From: Brachypodium distachyon
Taxonomy: Eukaryota > Streptophyta > Magnoliopsida > Poales > Poaceae
Length of the DNA: 64,000 bases
Assembly: GCF_000005505.3 (NCBI RefSeq)
Contig: NC_016131.3
Span: 4,795,501 to 4,859,500, forward strand
Reading direction: 5' to 3'
A program made the position numbers and the translations under genes. This document shows positions 34,601-45,532 of the stretch, piece by piece. The first letter of the stretch is position 1; each line of letters opens with the position of its first letter. The notes under the pieces were generated by a model. That model had not been told where the DNA came from and did no database searches. It saw only the letters and a program-made list of their open reading frames with translations.

Positions 34601-37236
34601 TCATGCCAGTAAGCTAATTGCCAGAAATCAAGAGTTTTCTTAGAACAAAATGAAATGCTATTATAGTGCGCGAAAAGACATATAGCATTACTTGTAGCCA
34701 AATAAGTCCTAGGAGATGCTGGATATTTTATTTCCAATCCATGACAATGATTAACTTGATTATCTATTGCATGTGATTTGAAATTTTGCAGCCTGTAGAA
34801 ACATGATTACAATTGCATATTTACCTTTTGGAGACCAGAACTATCTCTATAATAATGACGCAGTAAGTGCTTCACCATCGTAATTTTTTTATCCACGAGG
34901 TCACCCCAACATTTTCCATTCAGGGAAATCTTCTCCAATCGATGTATAGCTTCGTCCTTAGGCGGAGGATAAATCTTTTCATTGACTGAAAATAGACAAA
35001 AAGGTTGGGTGTGTTAAGACAGGATCGCTTGTATGAAATATTTTCACTCTGGTTGTCTTTGCATCTGACTGCAATGGTAGTTAGCAAAGGATTAATGTAC
35101 ATGGAAAGCTATAACGGATTTCCATGCATATTATTAATCTACCAGCCAATATATAACAGTAAAGAAATATACAAGGTGCCCACACTAAAACTACAATGGT
35201 GCCCATGCATATTAATGTTAATGGGCTATGGCAAAGAACAATGTTTCACTGCCTGATCAAATTACAGTGTATAAAAATTCCACAATTCGGCGTAGTTAAA
35301 AGTCTAGACCTTCAGAACAGATAATTGGATATACTCACATTCACTTCGGCGGTCTTTCACGACAAATGGATCAGTGATTGCTTCTTGAATTCTGACCGCA
35401 AGATCCTTCCTTTTCACTCTTGCTGTCAATCTTAACCTTTTCCTGTAGGAGCTCTCTGGAAAGAAGACGGGACCAAGATCGGCCTCACCGTTTTTTAGAT
35501 TAACGGATGTCAAGACTGAATCTTTCCCTTTATAGATATATATCTGCTTGTCGAATTCCTCTTTGGTAAAATCTACTTGTCCTCGCTCGGTAAAGAAATC
35601 AGCATGGACTGACAAAATCTCAATCTGCAGTTTAGAAAGATCACCCTGCGTGATTTGCCTCTCATTTTCAAATATCGCTACCTTAGCGTTTTTTCCATGC
35701 TTCCATTGTACTGGACAACCAGTGTAAAGTGGATCATTCGGTCTTTCAACATTGAGAAAGCGTAACTTGATCATTCTAGCTATGCTTCCAGTTCCAGGAA
35801 AACCTTCTGATGTCTGCCTAGAATTTAAAATAGGATGAGAGTGAGACAACAACAGAAAATAACCCCAGATTATGTAAAACGCAAATTTACGTAGTTTGCC
35901 AAGCTTTAGTATCCTGACATGAATCAAAAAACCTGTAAAGAATATTTACCAGAGGAACTATGCATGTTTAGTGTTCAATTTTCAATGGAGAATTAATACT
36001 CACAACTATAGATGGAGGGCAGACAAGAAAATAAAATGGCAAATACCTAGGAGACGCATAAACGTAATTAGGAAGCGAAGCTGCTTGTCGCTCCTGCATC
36101 TATTGCATAACATAGCGGAAGGGAGTTAAGATAGAGTGCAGGTACAGAAAGACAAAACGTTTTACATTGATAAAGATTTCAAATTACCTCTGTCTGGATA
36201 ACCGATCGAATCTTTTCTTCTATGGATCCCATAAAAGATCTAGGATACAACACAACAGGAGATAAAATTAATTAATTAATTAATTAAATGAAGCAATATG
36301 GAAGCAAAATCCATCACATTCACAACATTCAAAAGTTGCGTACTCAATACATATAGACCGTTTCAACACTGCAACATTTCACCCATACCATTATTGAAAG
36401 AAGAACAAATCCATGGTTTATTCAATCCATGAATAATTTGATATATTGTAAGCTTGAAATAGTACTATTATAGTAAAAAAAATCTTTTTACAAAAAAAAC
36501 GAGTACCTATGCATTCCTCTAAAATAAATGGCTGTCAATGTCTCAGAGAATAAAGCTCACTTTGTACTTCCCTACAATATGCATTTCCTATTATGCCGAT
36601 TTCCTATGTTGCCATAAAAGGCCGATCCAAGATGCCATAAGTGGGCGTGAATTCTGAGATGGACATGTGTACCTCTGAAAAGAAAGCTGCCGCGCCAAAA
36701 ATCTCTCGAGGGTGGCCGGTATATCGCGAATCACCCTTTCCACCGAGACAAGCCGCGCAACAAGCACCATGATAAACATAAGCAATTTGTGTATATCGAG
36801 TTGCTCCTGCCGCACGGAAACAAGCCAGAGCCCAACAAAATCAGAAGCACAACCGGAGGAAAACCTCTAAAAGAGGAAAAATCGGAAATGCGGAGAGGAA
36901 CGGGAAATAGCGAATCCCACCCTCACCTGCCGAACCATCTGCTCCGTCTGATCGACACCGGCCGCTCTCGCCCTCCTCCTCTCCCTGCGGCGACGGCGCG
37001 TCCGCGGATCCGCGCGCGAAGCAACAACCGCGACCAATGAGTTCGAATTAAGGAAGCAAAGGGAGGACCCATGGGCACGGTAGAAGAGAAACAACGGGCA
37101 ACGGCTCGATAGATAGCAGGCAGGACACTCACAGCCACATCATGACGAGGACCGTCCGCCGGAACCTCTTCCTCGGGGACGGCGGCGCCGCCTCCCGCCC
37201 CGCCTCGACGGCGTCCAGCGCCCGCTTGCGCGACAT
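31660..37236 (-). CDS. CBP60-family calmodulin-binding transcription factor
   Basis: Thirteen exons with GT-AG junctions join into 591 residues with frame maintained throughout: 37236-37133, 36239-36188, 36099-36047, 35817-35339, 34985-34825, 34613-34419, 33651-33459, 33388-33257, 33105-32981, 32899-32794, 32628-32558, 32409-32352, 31706-31660. The N terminus is basic (MSRKRALDAVEAGREAA, then RKRFRRTVLVMMW). The conserved DNA-binding region spans about residues 86-350, with IKLRFLN, VDFTKEEFDKQI, FVVKDRRSE, YPPPKDEAIHRLEKI and LFNDFYDLVGIMIN. The C-terminal part is Gln/Ser-rich. CBP60 proteins act in the nucleus; some (CBP60g, SARD1) control salicylic-acid synthesis genes. The member identity is not resolved. 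A 63-nt segment at 36735-36673 could be an extra exon, giving 612 residues. Confidence 0.9.
31754..32089. mobile_element. Tourist-type MITE (PIF/Harbinger), 336 bp, TTA duplication
   Basis: The left end GGGCATGTACAATGG and right end CCATTGTACATGTCC are inverted with one mismatch, flanked by TTA at 31751-31753 and 32090-32092, the three-base duplication of Harbinger elements. It lies in the last intron of the CBP60 gene. Confidence 0.9.
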
Positions 37237-37548
37237 CACGCGGTTTCGGGGGAGGGGGCGGGGGCAGGGATCGAGGGTGATGGTGGTGGTGGACTAGCAC
37301 GGCAGCGAACCGGGTGGGGGGAATGGAGATGGATTTGGGGCGGTGGTCGTGATTTGTATCGTGGGGGCTTGTGTTGTGGAGCGAGCTCTGCTGCTTCTAT
37401 GTAGGCGGAGGAGGAGGGAAGACGAAAGGAAGTCAAGCGGAGCGAGGAGAGGATTTGGCATTTGTCCTCTTCCCCGCGCGCACTCCCTCCCGCGGCCCGC
37501 GGGCCGCAGCGCAGCCCAGCGCGGAGCCGCACCGCGTGGCGTGCGACG

Positions 37549-37585
37549 GGTGGGGGTGGGGGGGTGGGGGGGGGGCCTTGAGCGT
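37549..37585 (+). other. G-run cluster near the CBP60 5' end
   Basis: Four or more G-runs separated by single T residues lie on the plus strand about 320 bases upstream of the CBP60 start. The pattern is compatible with a G-quadruplex. Confidence 0.4.
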
Positions 37586-37721
37586 GTTTTGGCGGGCAGG
37601 GGCTTTTGATATCATCCGACAAGGCCGGTGGTGGCCGGTGCCTCGCCTCCCCGGCCGCCATGGCAGTATGGCACTGGATTTCGCGACTCTGTTATTCCGT
37701 TCGACGAAAAGGTTCGAATCT

Positions 37722-39755
37722 GCCAATAGATTGGGTTTATGTGCTAACAGACTCATCTCCTATAACCAAACGGCATTTATTAAAAAAACATTTATTCTAG
37801 AAAATGTGGTCTCTGCTCATGAGATTATTCATGATTTACATAGGAACAATGAGGAGGGGATCATTCTGAAACTTCACTACGAAAAGGCCTACGATATGGT
37901 CGACCAGTCCTTCCTAAATAAGATGTTAGAACAAAGGGGTTTTAGTTTGAAGTGGAGAAATAAGATCCAAGCTCTAATGATCAAAGGATCTGTTGGAGTG
38001 GGAATAAATGAGGTTGAAAGTCACTATTATGAGCCTGGCAAAGGATTGAGACAAGGGGACCCACTCTTTCCTCTGCTGTTCAACCTGGTGGTAGATGTGT
38101 TCATTAAAATGCTCTCTAGAGATGCTCAACATAACCTTATTTTTGGTCTTTTGACTAGACTTACACCTGGGGTGTCATTAGCCTACAATATGCTGATGAC
38201 ACTCTCATTTTTCTTGAATTGAAAGCACAAATTTTAAAGTGGATCTTGGCTCTTTTTGAGCAGCTTTCAGGGATGAGAATCAACTTTGATAAAAAGTGAT
38301 CTTGTTCTCATAAACATCTCTGAGACTGATTCCAGTACTCTTGCCCAAGTTTTTGGGTGTAAACTAAGTGAACTTCCTATTAGGTACCTGGGGTGCCTTT
38401 ACACCACAGTAAATTAACCAAAGATGACTTACAACCTATGGTTGACAAGGTAATTAAAAGAGTTGCTGGGTGGAGGGGGAAACTTCTTTCCTATGGTGGC
38501 AGACTAATCCTCATTAGAGCCTGCTTAGCTAGTAGACCTATCTACCTACTTTCTATTATTAAATTTCCTGCCTGGGCACTTCATGCCATTGAATCCCAGA
38601 TGGCTCATTGTCTTTGGGATAATTATGAGGGGCACAGGAAATATCACTTGGCCAATTGGGAACTTGTTTCCATGAAAAAGGAATATGGAGGTTTGGGCAT
38701 TCCAAACTTAAGAGATTTGAATGTTGCCTTACTTGCTTCTTGGATAAAAAGGTATCAATTAGATGGGCAGAAAATCTGGAAACAAATTGTGGACTATAAA
38801 TATGATGACATATACCCTAATATTCTTGCTCACTTCCCTCAAAATGCCTCTCCTTTTTGGAAAGGGATTATGTGGGCTTGTCATGCAGCTAGATAGGGCT
38901 ATACCTGGATAGTTGGTAATGGGCAAGCAGTTAGATTTTGGGAGGACCAATGGGTTGGCAGCTCTAGTCTGGCCACTCAATTCTGGGAGCTGTATTTCAT
39001 TTGTAATGAACAAAATGTGGTAATTTCTGACGTTTGGGGTGGAAATGAACTAAAGCTATCATTTAGGAGAGGTTTTGATGACAGAATGATGCATAAATGG
39101 TTTGAATTGATCAACATTGTTGAAAGTGTGGTCCTCTCTGAGGAACAAGTTTAATTAATCTGGAAGTTGCACAGTTATGGTGTGTACAATGTACAGTCTC
39201 TGTATGCCATCATCAACTTTAGAGGGATTTCCCCTGTCTTTATCCCATCTATTTGGAAACTACATGTAACACATAGGGTGCATTTCTTTCTTTGGCTTCT
39301 ATCACACAAAAGACTGCATATCAGGGATAACCTGCAGAAACGACAACATGTTGAAGATAAAACATGTTTTAATGTGTTGTGAACCAGAAATACTAGAACA
39401 CTTGTTTTTTTCCTGTGATATTACTAAACAACTTTGGCATGAAATGGCAGCTTTGCTAGGAAGTAATCAAGTTAACTGTTATGAAGATGTTGCCAGATTA
39501 TGGCTTAGTAATACTAATCATGCTGTTTTCAATATGATATCATGTGCCTTCTTGTGGACAATGTGGAAATTTCGAAATGACATGCATTTTGGTCGTGTGA
39601 ATTGGTCTGGTTTACAGATTATCTGGCACAGATTGGTATGCTTATTGAAGAGATGGAGCGTGCTTTGCCCCAGGAAAAGACTTACGCAGATGGACAATTG
39701 CGTGACTTTGCTGGAGAACAAGGTGCAGGAAGCCCCCAGGATCCTGCTGTGCTGA
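37722..39755 (+). pseudogene. LINE reverse transcriptase and zf-RVT relic
   Basis: The reverse transcriptase part has AFIKKTFILENVVSAHEI, ILKLHYEKAYDMVDQSF and GKGLRQGDPLFPLLFNLVVD. A frameshift just before 38189 moves the catalytic YADD box (38189-38200) into the next frame. The maturase-like middle part (38400-38896) has GGRLILIRACLASRPIY, and the C-terminal zinc-binding region (39167-39755) is split by another shift near 39360. No functional protein remains. Confidence 0.9.
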
Positions 39756-40048
39756 AGAAAAAAAAGTTGACTATCGTGCTTGGCCCGGGGACATCCCAAG
39801 CTGCTGGACCGCGACGAGTTTTGATCACCTGATTGTCCATAAGTTGGTGTGAGGGATGTGGTTTCAAGCGGCATGCTTAGCTCTTTGTTGTCGATAGAAA
39901 AATTGTTGTTTTCTCAGTTTTTGCTGTTGATTTCTATCCTTTAGGATGTTTGCGCTGTCATGCATTGGTTGTGGGCTTAAACGTTGTAAGACTGTTGTTT
40001 CATTTTCAATGAAAATGGAATGGGGCGGGGGCCTTTGGCTCTAAAAAG
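37722..40048 (+). mobile_element. 5'-truncated LINE with 13-bp target duplication
   Basis: The direct repeat AAGGTTCGAATCT lies at 37709-37721 and 40049-40061. Between them is the 3' part of a LINE, beginning abruptly within the reverse transcriptase and ending in a short A-rich tail. Truncation at the 5' end with a perfect target duplication is typical of target-primed reverse transcription. The insertion is about 0.5 kb upstream of the CBP60 start codon. Confidence 0.9.
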
Positions 40049-40069
40049 AAGGTTCGAATCTTTTTTCAG

Positions 40070-40844
40070 GAGAAATTTGATAAAATGCCACATCTTTCTT
40101 TGTACTTTGCCTCAAATACACACATTCATTTTTCTTAGACAAAATAGCACACCTTTGTTTGACACATTGATGAAACACCATTTTTTAAATTTTTTTAATC
40201 ACTTTTTCAATCCAGACTCACATGCCATGATTTTTTGGGACCAAATCACCCCTGCCGATTTAGATCGATCCATCTTCTCGTATCCATCGAACTGCAAAAC
40301 AGACGGAACGCAGGAAGGGATGAGGCCACCACTGCCGGCGCCGGACGAGCCCGCCACGCCGTTTCTCTCGCCCATCTAGTTTAGCCTACGACAGCCTATA
40401 GCGCTAAAGCAAGCAAGCATTGCTATGTATATGGCTGATCAATAGAGGTTAATTAGATAGCATACCAATCATGAACCGTATATGGCATCATGAGATACAG
40501 CAAGCAGCAGCAAATTGCTAGAGCAGCGTGGGCCTTATGAGACTGGTCGAGGAAGCCGGCAGCTGCCTCGTCCGGTGTATGAGGAGGGTAGTGGTGTTCA
40601 TCAATTCATTCCCTTTGATCGATCCAAGTCGATCCAGAAATCCATCCGAATCGAGAGATTAGACGAGGGCAATTTGTTACAAAAATCATGACATGTGGGT
40701 CTAGATTGGAAAAGTAATTTAGAAAATGAAAAATGGTGTATTATCAAGGTGTCAAAGAAAGATGTGCTATTTTGTCTAAGAAAATGAAAGGTGTGCATTT
40801 GAGGCAAAGTACAAAGAAAGACGTTGCATTTTGTCAAATTTCTC
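40070..40844. mobile_element. Mutator-like non-autonomous element with ~195-bp inverted ends
   Basis: Sequence from 40070 to about 40265 is an inverted copy of about 40640-40844, beginning GAGAAATTTGATAAAATGC. A perfect 9-bp direct repeat TTTTTTCAG lies at 40061-40069 and 40845-40853, the duplication length of Mutator elements. The 370-bp interior is moderately GC-rich and encodes no transposase, so it may be captured host DNA (Pack-MULE style). The insertion point overlaps the last base of the LINE target duplication. Confidence 0.9.
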
Positions 40845-40853
40845 TTTTTTCAG

Positions 40854-42027
40854 GGTGTTTATATCGTGGCTGTTGTGGCTATATCTGAGTTCTGTGATTT
40901 TTAAACAAAAGGTTCAAATCTAAGTTGACGAATTAGAACCGTTGGATTAGTATATAGATATCATTTTTATCTTTATTTTTTCATCATCCGTTTTGAATTT
41001 TAAAACACAAGTCATATTTAATGGTTGAGAAATCAATTTATCTTCAACTAGAAATCAGGCAACTTAGATATAGTAGCTCAATCTTCTGTCATTTTGAATC
41101 GTGGTTGACTTTGTCAACAGTTGGATCATCCGTGTGTCTCTCTTATTTTTTATTGAGCTCTAAAAGAGTAATCCAGAATAATTATAGAACATCTATGCAT
41201 CGTATCCTAATAGATGCATTTAATTGGTACTCCAATAAATAAAGTGTTAAGGAGTACCAACTCAAATTGAGGATCGCACATCAGCTGTTCCTTTTTGCTG
41301 CTATGAGCTAATTTCAGCGAATTTGAAGATAAAAATGGAATCCTTAGCTTCAATTCGTCATGAACATATCTTTATTGCTAAAATCATTAGCGGATTTCAA
41401 AATCAATGTTGCCCGCTCTTCTATAGAATTCCTTGTTTTCATCAGAAGTTCAAAGAGCTTGTTTTGGTCTTATTGTTGTCATCGTTGTTCCATACGCCTC
41501 AACCATATCACCTAATATAGACCTATGCAGATCCATCAGTATGGATGATACGGTCGTTGGTAAGAAAAGTTTTCAAGAAGGGGGGGGGGTAAAATGGCGG
41601 AAAAGGACAACCTACGAAAGGAGGGGGAGGGATGGCGATCTGGAGAAGCGGCGACGTGTTCCATCATGAGAAAGGCGGTTGTGTTGAGAGAGAGAGAGAG
41701 AGAGAATCACATTGCGTTGAAAAGGGCAACAATCTAAATTACCCCATCTAGATGCACAATTAGATTTGCCTATTGCTCTCATCCCTTTTCTGGAGTACCA
41801 AAGCACCCTTATAACTAATGGTGTTAAAATATCTTAAACTGTGGTATTTGTTCATTCAGGAGAAACTATGAATCATGCATGCTCGTTTCGGTTTTCTTTA
41901 AAATGTTATACATCATCTATTTTGAAAAATTCAAAATGTGCTTTATAAATATCTAGCCTTGATCTGTTTTAAAACCAATAAACCAAATGATAGCCTGAAT
42001 ATAGTACATCTTAAGCTTATTGGTTTT
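40854..42027. other. AT-rich intergenic sequence
   Basis: Contains a short GA microsatellite (about 41686-41706) and no supported gene. Short frames have no recognisable motif. Confidence 0.6.
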
Positions 42028-42045
42028 AAAACAAATCAAAGTTTT

Positions 42046-42170
42046 TCTTTTGGGATCTTTTTGTCTGTTCCATCCCTCTGTAAATCCATAACTTGTTACT
42101 TTTCTCCCGGTTGAGTTTTCTCAACTACTTATTAATGAAAGGCACTTTGTGCTTCTTTCGTCAAAAAAAA
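42046..42170 (+). mobile_element. Very short retroposon tail (LINE 3' end) with target duplication
   Basis: An insertion of about 125 bp ends in a run of A's and is flanked by the 18-bp direct repeat AAAACAAATCAAAGTTTT (42028-42045 and 42171-42188). Its interior resembles the 3' untranslated region of a LINE. It is extremely 5'-truncated. Confidence 0.8.
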
Positions 42171-42188
42171 AAAACAAATCAAAGTTTT

Positions 42189-43090
42189 GGCTAGATGAAA
42201 CCATAAACCCTCCACGATACATTCTGAATCCTTTGAACATTTTTTGAAAGCAAAAGAAAATGTGAATCCACTATCCAAACTTGCACTAGAGTTTATGGTC
42301 TCTTAGTATACACAATTTCATAGGAGGTTCAAGTTAGATCAAGCACCAACCAAGTTCAGGGTTCATTTTTCTTCTTCTTATTCCTTTGCACAGCTTCAGC
42401 TGTCTTCGTGCAGCTACGTACGTATCCTGAACTACCTGGAGTCGTGATTATAACATTGTATATGATCTACGGGTACGATGCCATAACTCAAATATCACGG
42501 CATGCCTCCCCAGTGAGAGAGCCCTATTGGACAATGTTGGATCAATTAATCTAATCTCTCCGGTTACAGCGCCAGCGCCGGCTCATCTACCGCCAAAAAT
42601 TGGTGGTCTCGTCTTCGCCCTGTCCTAACCCAGCAGCTCTGCATGAAACAAAATCAGAGATCATCATTCATCGACTAGCAAATAGCGAAGCACATTAACA
42701 CATTAGTCTCAAAATGAGGATGACTGAAGAAAAAAAGAGAGTGATCTCAACTAGAGTGGCGCTTCATCTCTCTGGAAACAGACAACAATGGTATCATTGG
42801 TGTGGCAGAAGAAGCAAAGAATGGCATGAGCCTGCAGTGTGTGTTAGCACACGCGGGCATGAAGGACAGAAAATGGCGCCGGGTTATATATAGCTAGGCT
42901 AGCAAAAGGCAGCGCTGAGAAGTCTTTTATCGATCGAGGACCGGAGCAACCTGGGGTCGGGTGTAGGAAACTCCTGCGATGCTTCCGTTCTTGTGCCACA
43001 CCATTGTTAATTTGGAGCAATCTTTGGTGTCCTTTTCTGAGCTGGGAGAAAAGGATCGAGGGGAAGACCGTGGACTGTTCTGCGTAGGAC
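42189..43090. other. Intergenic sequence
   Basis: No gene or repeat with clear boundaries. A TATATATAG patch lies near 42885. Confidence 0.5.
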
Positions 43091-43270
43091 GGGGGGTTTC
43101 CGTTACTTTTCCATCCGTTTTCCGTGGGTTTTCGGGGGATTTTCTGGTGATTTTGGTCTGACTTTCGTGGGACTGACTGCGTCGGGGAGTTCCCGTTCCT
43201 TTTCCGTCCGTTTTCCGTGGGGTTTCCTGGGATTTTTCTAGTGATCTGATACCTTGGGACTGCGTTTCGT
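43091..43270. repeat. Two-copy tandem repeat, period about 93 bp
   Basis: 43091-43183 and 43184-43270 share GGGG(A/G)GTT(C/T)CCGTT, TTTTCCGTGGG and GGGACTG blocks. On the minus strand both copies lie in one 152-codon frame (43385-42927) and encode ENPRKTDGKVTETPR and ETPRKTDGKGTGTPR. Whether that frame is expressed is unknown. Confidence 0.6.
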
Positions 43271-43421
43271 CGAGACTCGAGAGTCGAGAGAAACCAGGTC
43301 GTCGTCTCCGTGTTCTCCAACGGAGGGAGTTTTCGGATATGTGACTTTCCTGGAAAATTGAACGCAGTTTCGGGCGCTTTTTCATTCGAAACTTCCGTTT
43401 ACTTGCGTGGGGTCATTGTTA

Positions 43422-43507
43422 TGCTCTCTCCGTCCTAAAACAAGTGACATGAATATATATATATATTTTTATACAAATTCACGTCATTTATTTTGAGACA
43501 GAGGGAG
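43422..43507. mobile_element. Short Stowaway-type MITE
   Basis: The left CTCTCTCCGTCCTAAAACAA and the right inverted end GAGACAGAGGGAG pair, inner arms match (GTGACATGAAT with ATTCACGTCA-type arm), and TA lies at 43420-43421 and 43508-43509. Confidence 0.75.
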
Positions 43508-43509
43508 TA

Positions 43510-44029
43510 CATGGTTTTGTCACGTCCTGGACGTGCGTTGCCATCCTACGCCACTCCTCTCCTCCTCACGGACCGTGTCCCGCCATCCCCCTCATCCTCA
43601 TCCTACAATCTTCTTCCTCTTTTTTCTCTCGAAAATCTTCTTCTCCGTCTCAATGCCTTTGAATATCAATGGTTAATCACATAGAACCATCTTTTATGAA
43701 AGAATCTTCTTGCAAAGAGCCTTTTATAAATTATTGTTAATCCATCCCAATCAAAAATCGCTTCACAGTTTTTGCCTTCTTCTAGTTCTAGAAATGGATA
43801 AATCAACGAGGACATGTCTCTGTCCCCTGATATTTAATCAATCGAGAGATCAAAAGAAGAAGAGTTGGGTTTCCACATAGTTAAAACAATATGCTAAGGG
43901 CCTCTTTGATTTACAAAACAAATTATTAGAAGACACAATAGTTACGTCAACCTGGGTGTTCGATTAGCATGAGTAGAAAAATCTTAACCAAACACAGTTA
44001 AACAATTTTTTTGCAGAAGTAAAATACTA
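43510..44029. other. Intergenic sequence
   Basis: No supported gene; a 63-codon frame at 43493-43684 overlaps the MITE end and looks incidental. Confidence 0.5.
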
Positions 44030-44106
44030 CTCCCTCCGTTCCATGTTAATAGCATGAGAGTACAACTTGTACTAAATCCGTGCCAATTAATATAAAACGG
44101 GTTGAG
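44030..44106. mobile_element. Short decayed Stowaway-type MITE
   Basis: The left end CTCCCTCCGTTCCATGTTAA pairs with the inverted right end TTAATATAAAACGGGTTGAG, flanked by TA at 44028-44029 and 44107-44108. Confidence 0.7.
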
Positions 44107-44674
44107 TAGGATCTTAATATGAAAAAAAAAATTCTCGTCTCATTCTCCGTGCATAGAAATTCGAAAGTGGGGTAGAACGAGATCAAAGAAAATGTAAAGG
44201 GAAAAACTCATACTCATCTTTTTCTCCTCAACTTTTTTTTATGATTAAAATAAACCATAATGGCTCTAGATAAATCAAAACTACCACTGTTTAACTATTT
44301 GGTTTCTGTGTCATTTCTTAACAAAAGAAGACGGTAATTGTAGATGAACCAACTGAGAAAGTTTTCAAAGATCAAATATACTATGCATGACAAAGTTAAA
44401 TTTTGTTGACCTGTCAGGCTGGAATAGGACGAGAACGTGCCCGCGTTAGCTCATTCCGCGCGGACACCGCATGCGTGCCCGCCGCTAGTAGCAACAACAG
44501 TAGATCTGTTCGAGCGTGCCGTGCGGAAATGCCAGCGCACGCGCACTCGTGATAATTTCCGTATTTATTTTTCTCAAAAATAACACTTTCTGTAAATTTA
44601 AAATCTCTGTGCGAACGTGACGAGCAAACTATCTACTACCTTCCTGCTGACACCCGGACCCCATTAGTCCTCAT
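44107..44674. other. Intergenic sequence
   Basis: AT-rich to about 44400, then a GC-richer stretch. No gene is supported. Confidence 0.5.
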
Positions 44675-45080
44675 CGAGAAGATATCCGGTGCTCCCACCC
44701 CTTAAGGTGCTACCGTGACGCACGGTAGCACCCTGAAAAAGTTTTCAATTTTTTTGAAATAAATTGAGTAGGTTCATAAAATATGTGTCTATCATGTCAC
44801 AAAGTTTCAAATCCAAATTCATTATATGCATAGAGAAAAAAAAAACAAATTCAGATATGAGTAGGTCGCAAAAAGACAAAAACACAAAAGACAAAATTTC
44901 TGACACTATTCATGTTTGTATTTGTCTTTTTTGTTTCTCTCTGTGAATAATAAATTTGGATTTGAAACTTTCTAACATGGTAGATACATATATTATGAAC
45001 GCACTCAGTTTATTTTAAATTTTTTGACATTTTTTAAAAGTGTTACCTAACTCGTCGGGGGGAGGAGTGGATATCTTCTC
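44675..45080. mobile_element. Foldback element, about 405 bp, nearly all inverted repeat
   Basis: The left half (from CGAGAAGATATCC) is an imperfect inverted copy of the right half (ending GGATATCTTCTC), with a strongly paired inner arm around AAAGTTTCAAATCCAAATT. The flanks AGTCCTCAT (44666-44674) and AGTCCTCGT (45081-45089) form a 9-bp duplication with one mismatch, suggesting a Mutator-type MITE. The transcript of this DNA would fold into a long hairpin. It lies about 450 bases upstream of the FAR1-related start codon. Confidence 0.75.
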
Positions 45081-45532
45081 AGTCCTCGTCCTCATCTCCA
45101 ACCCCTAAACTCGCTGCACGTGGGGCCACGCGTCGCGCTCTCTCGCTGAGACCACAGTGTCTGTCTCCGTCCCCAGAGGTCGCCGCCAGCCACGAACCCC
45201 ATCGGTGCTTTACCCTAGCGTCACCATCACACCTATGACTACTCCAATGACACGTGGGCCTCATCGCTTACGGCCCCCACCCGTCAGCCAAGTAACGCTC
45301 CTTTGCGAAGACTTCACACGGCACCTTTTGGACTCCCAGTCCCAGGGACCCCCAACGGGCGGCACACCCTTCTCCGCATCCACAAGTCTCTCGCCGGCGG
45401 CCGCAGCCAGGGCAAGACGCCTCCTCCCCACAGCAGATCTCCCCCCTTGCTTCCTCGCTTCGCTTGCCGCCCAAACCCGCTCCATTCAAAACCCACCCCC
45501 AAACCCTAGCCCCAAACCCTCCCCCTAGCAGC

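Noticed and set aside
37343..37661. GC-rich frames upstream of the CBP60 start
   Set aside because: Low-complexity promoter and leader sequence; one frame runs by chance into the LINE.
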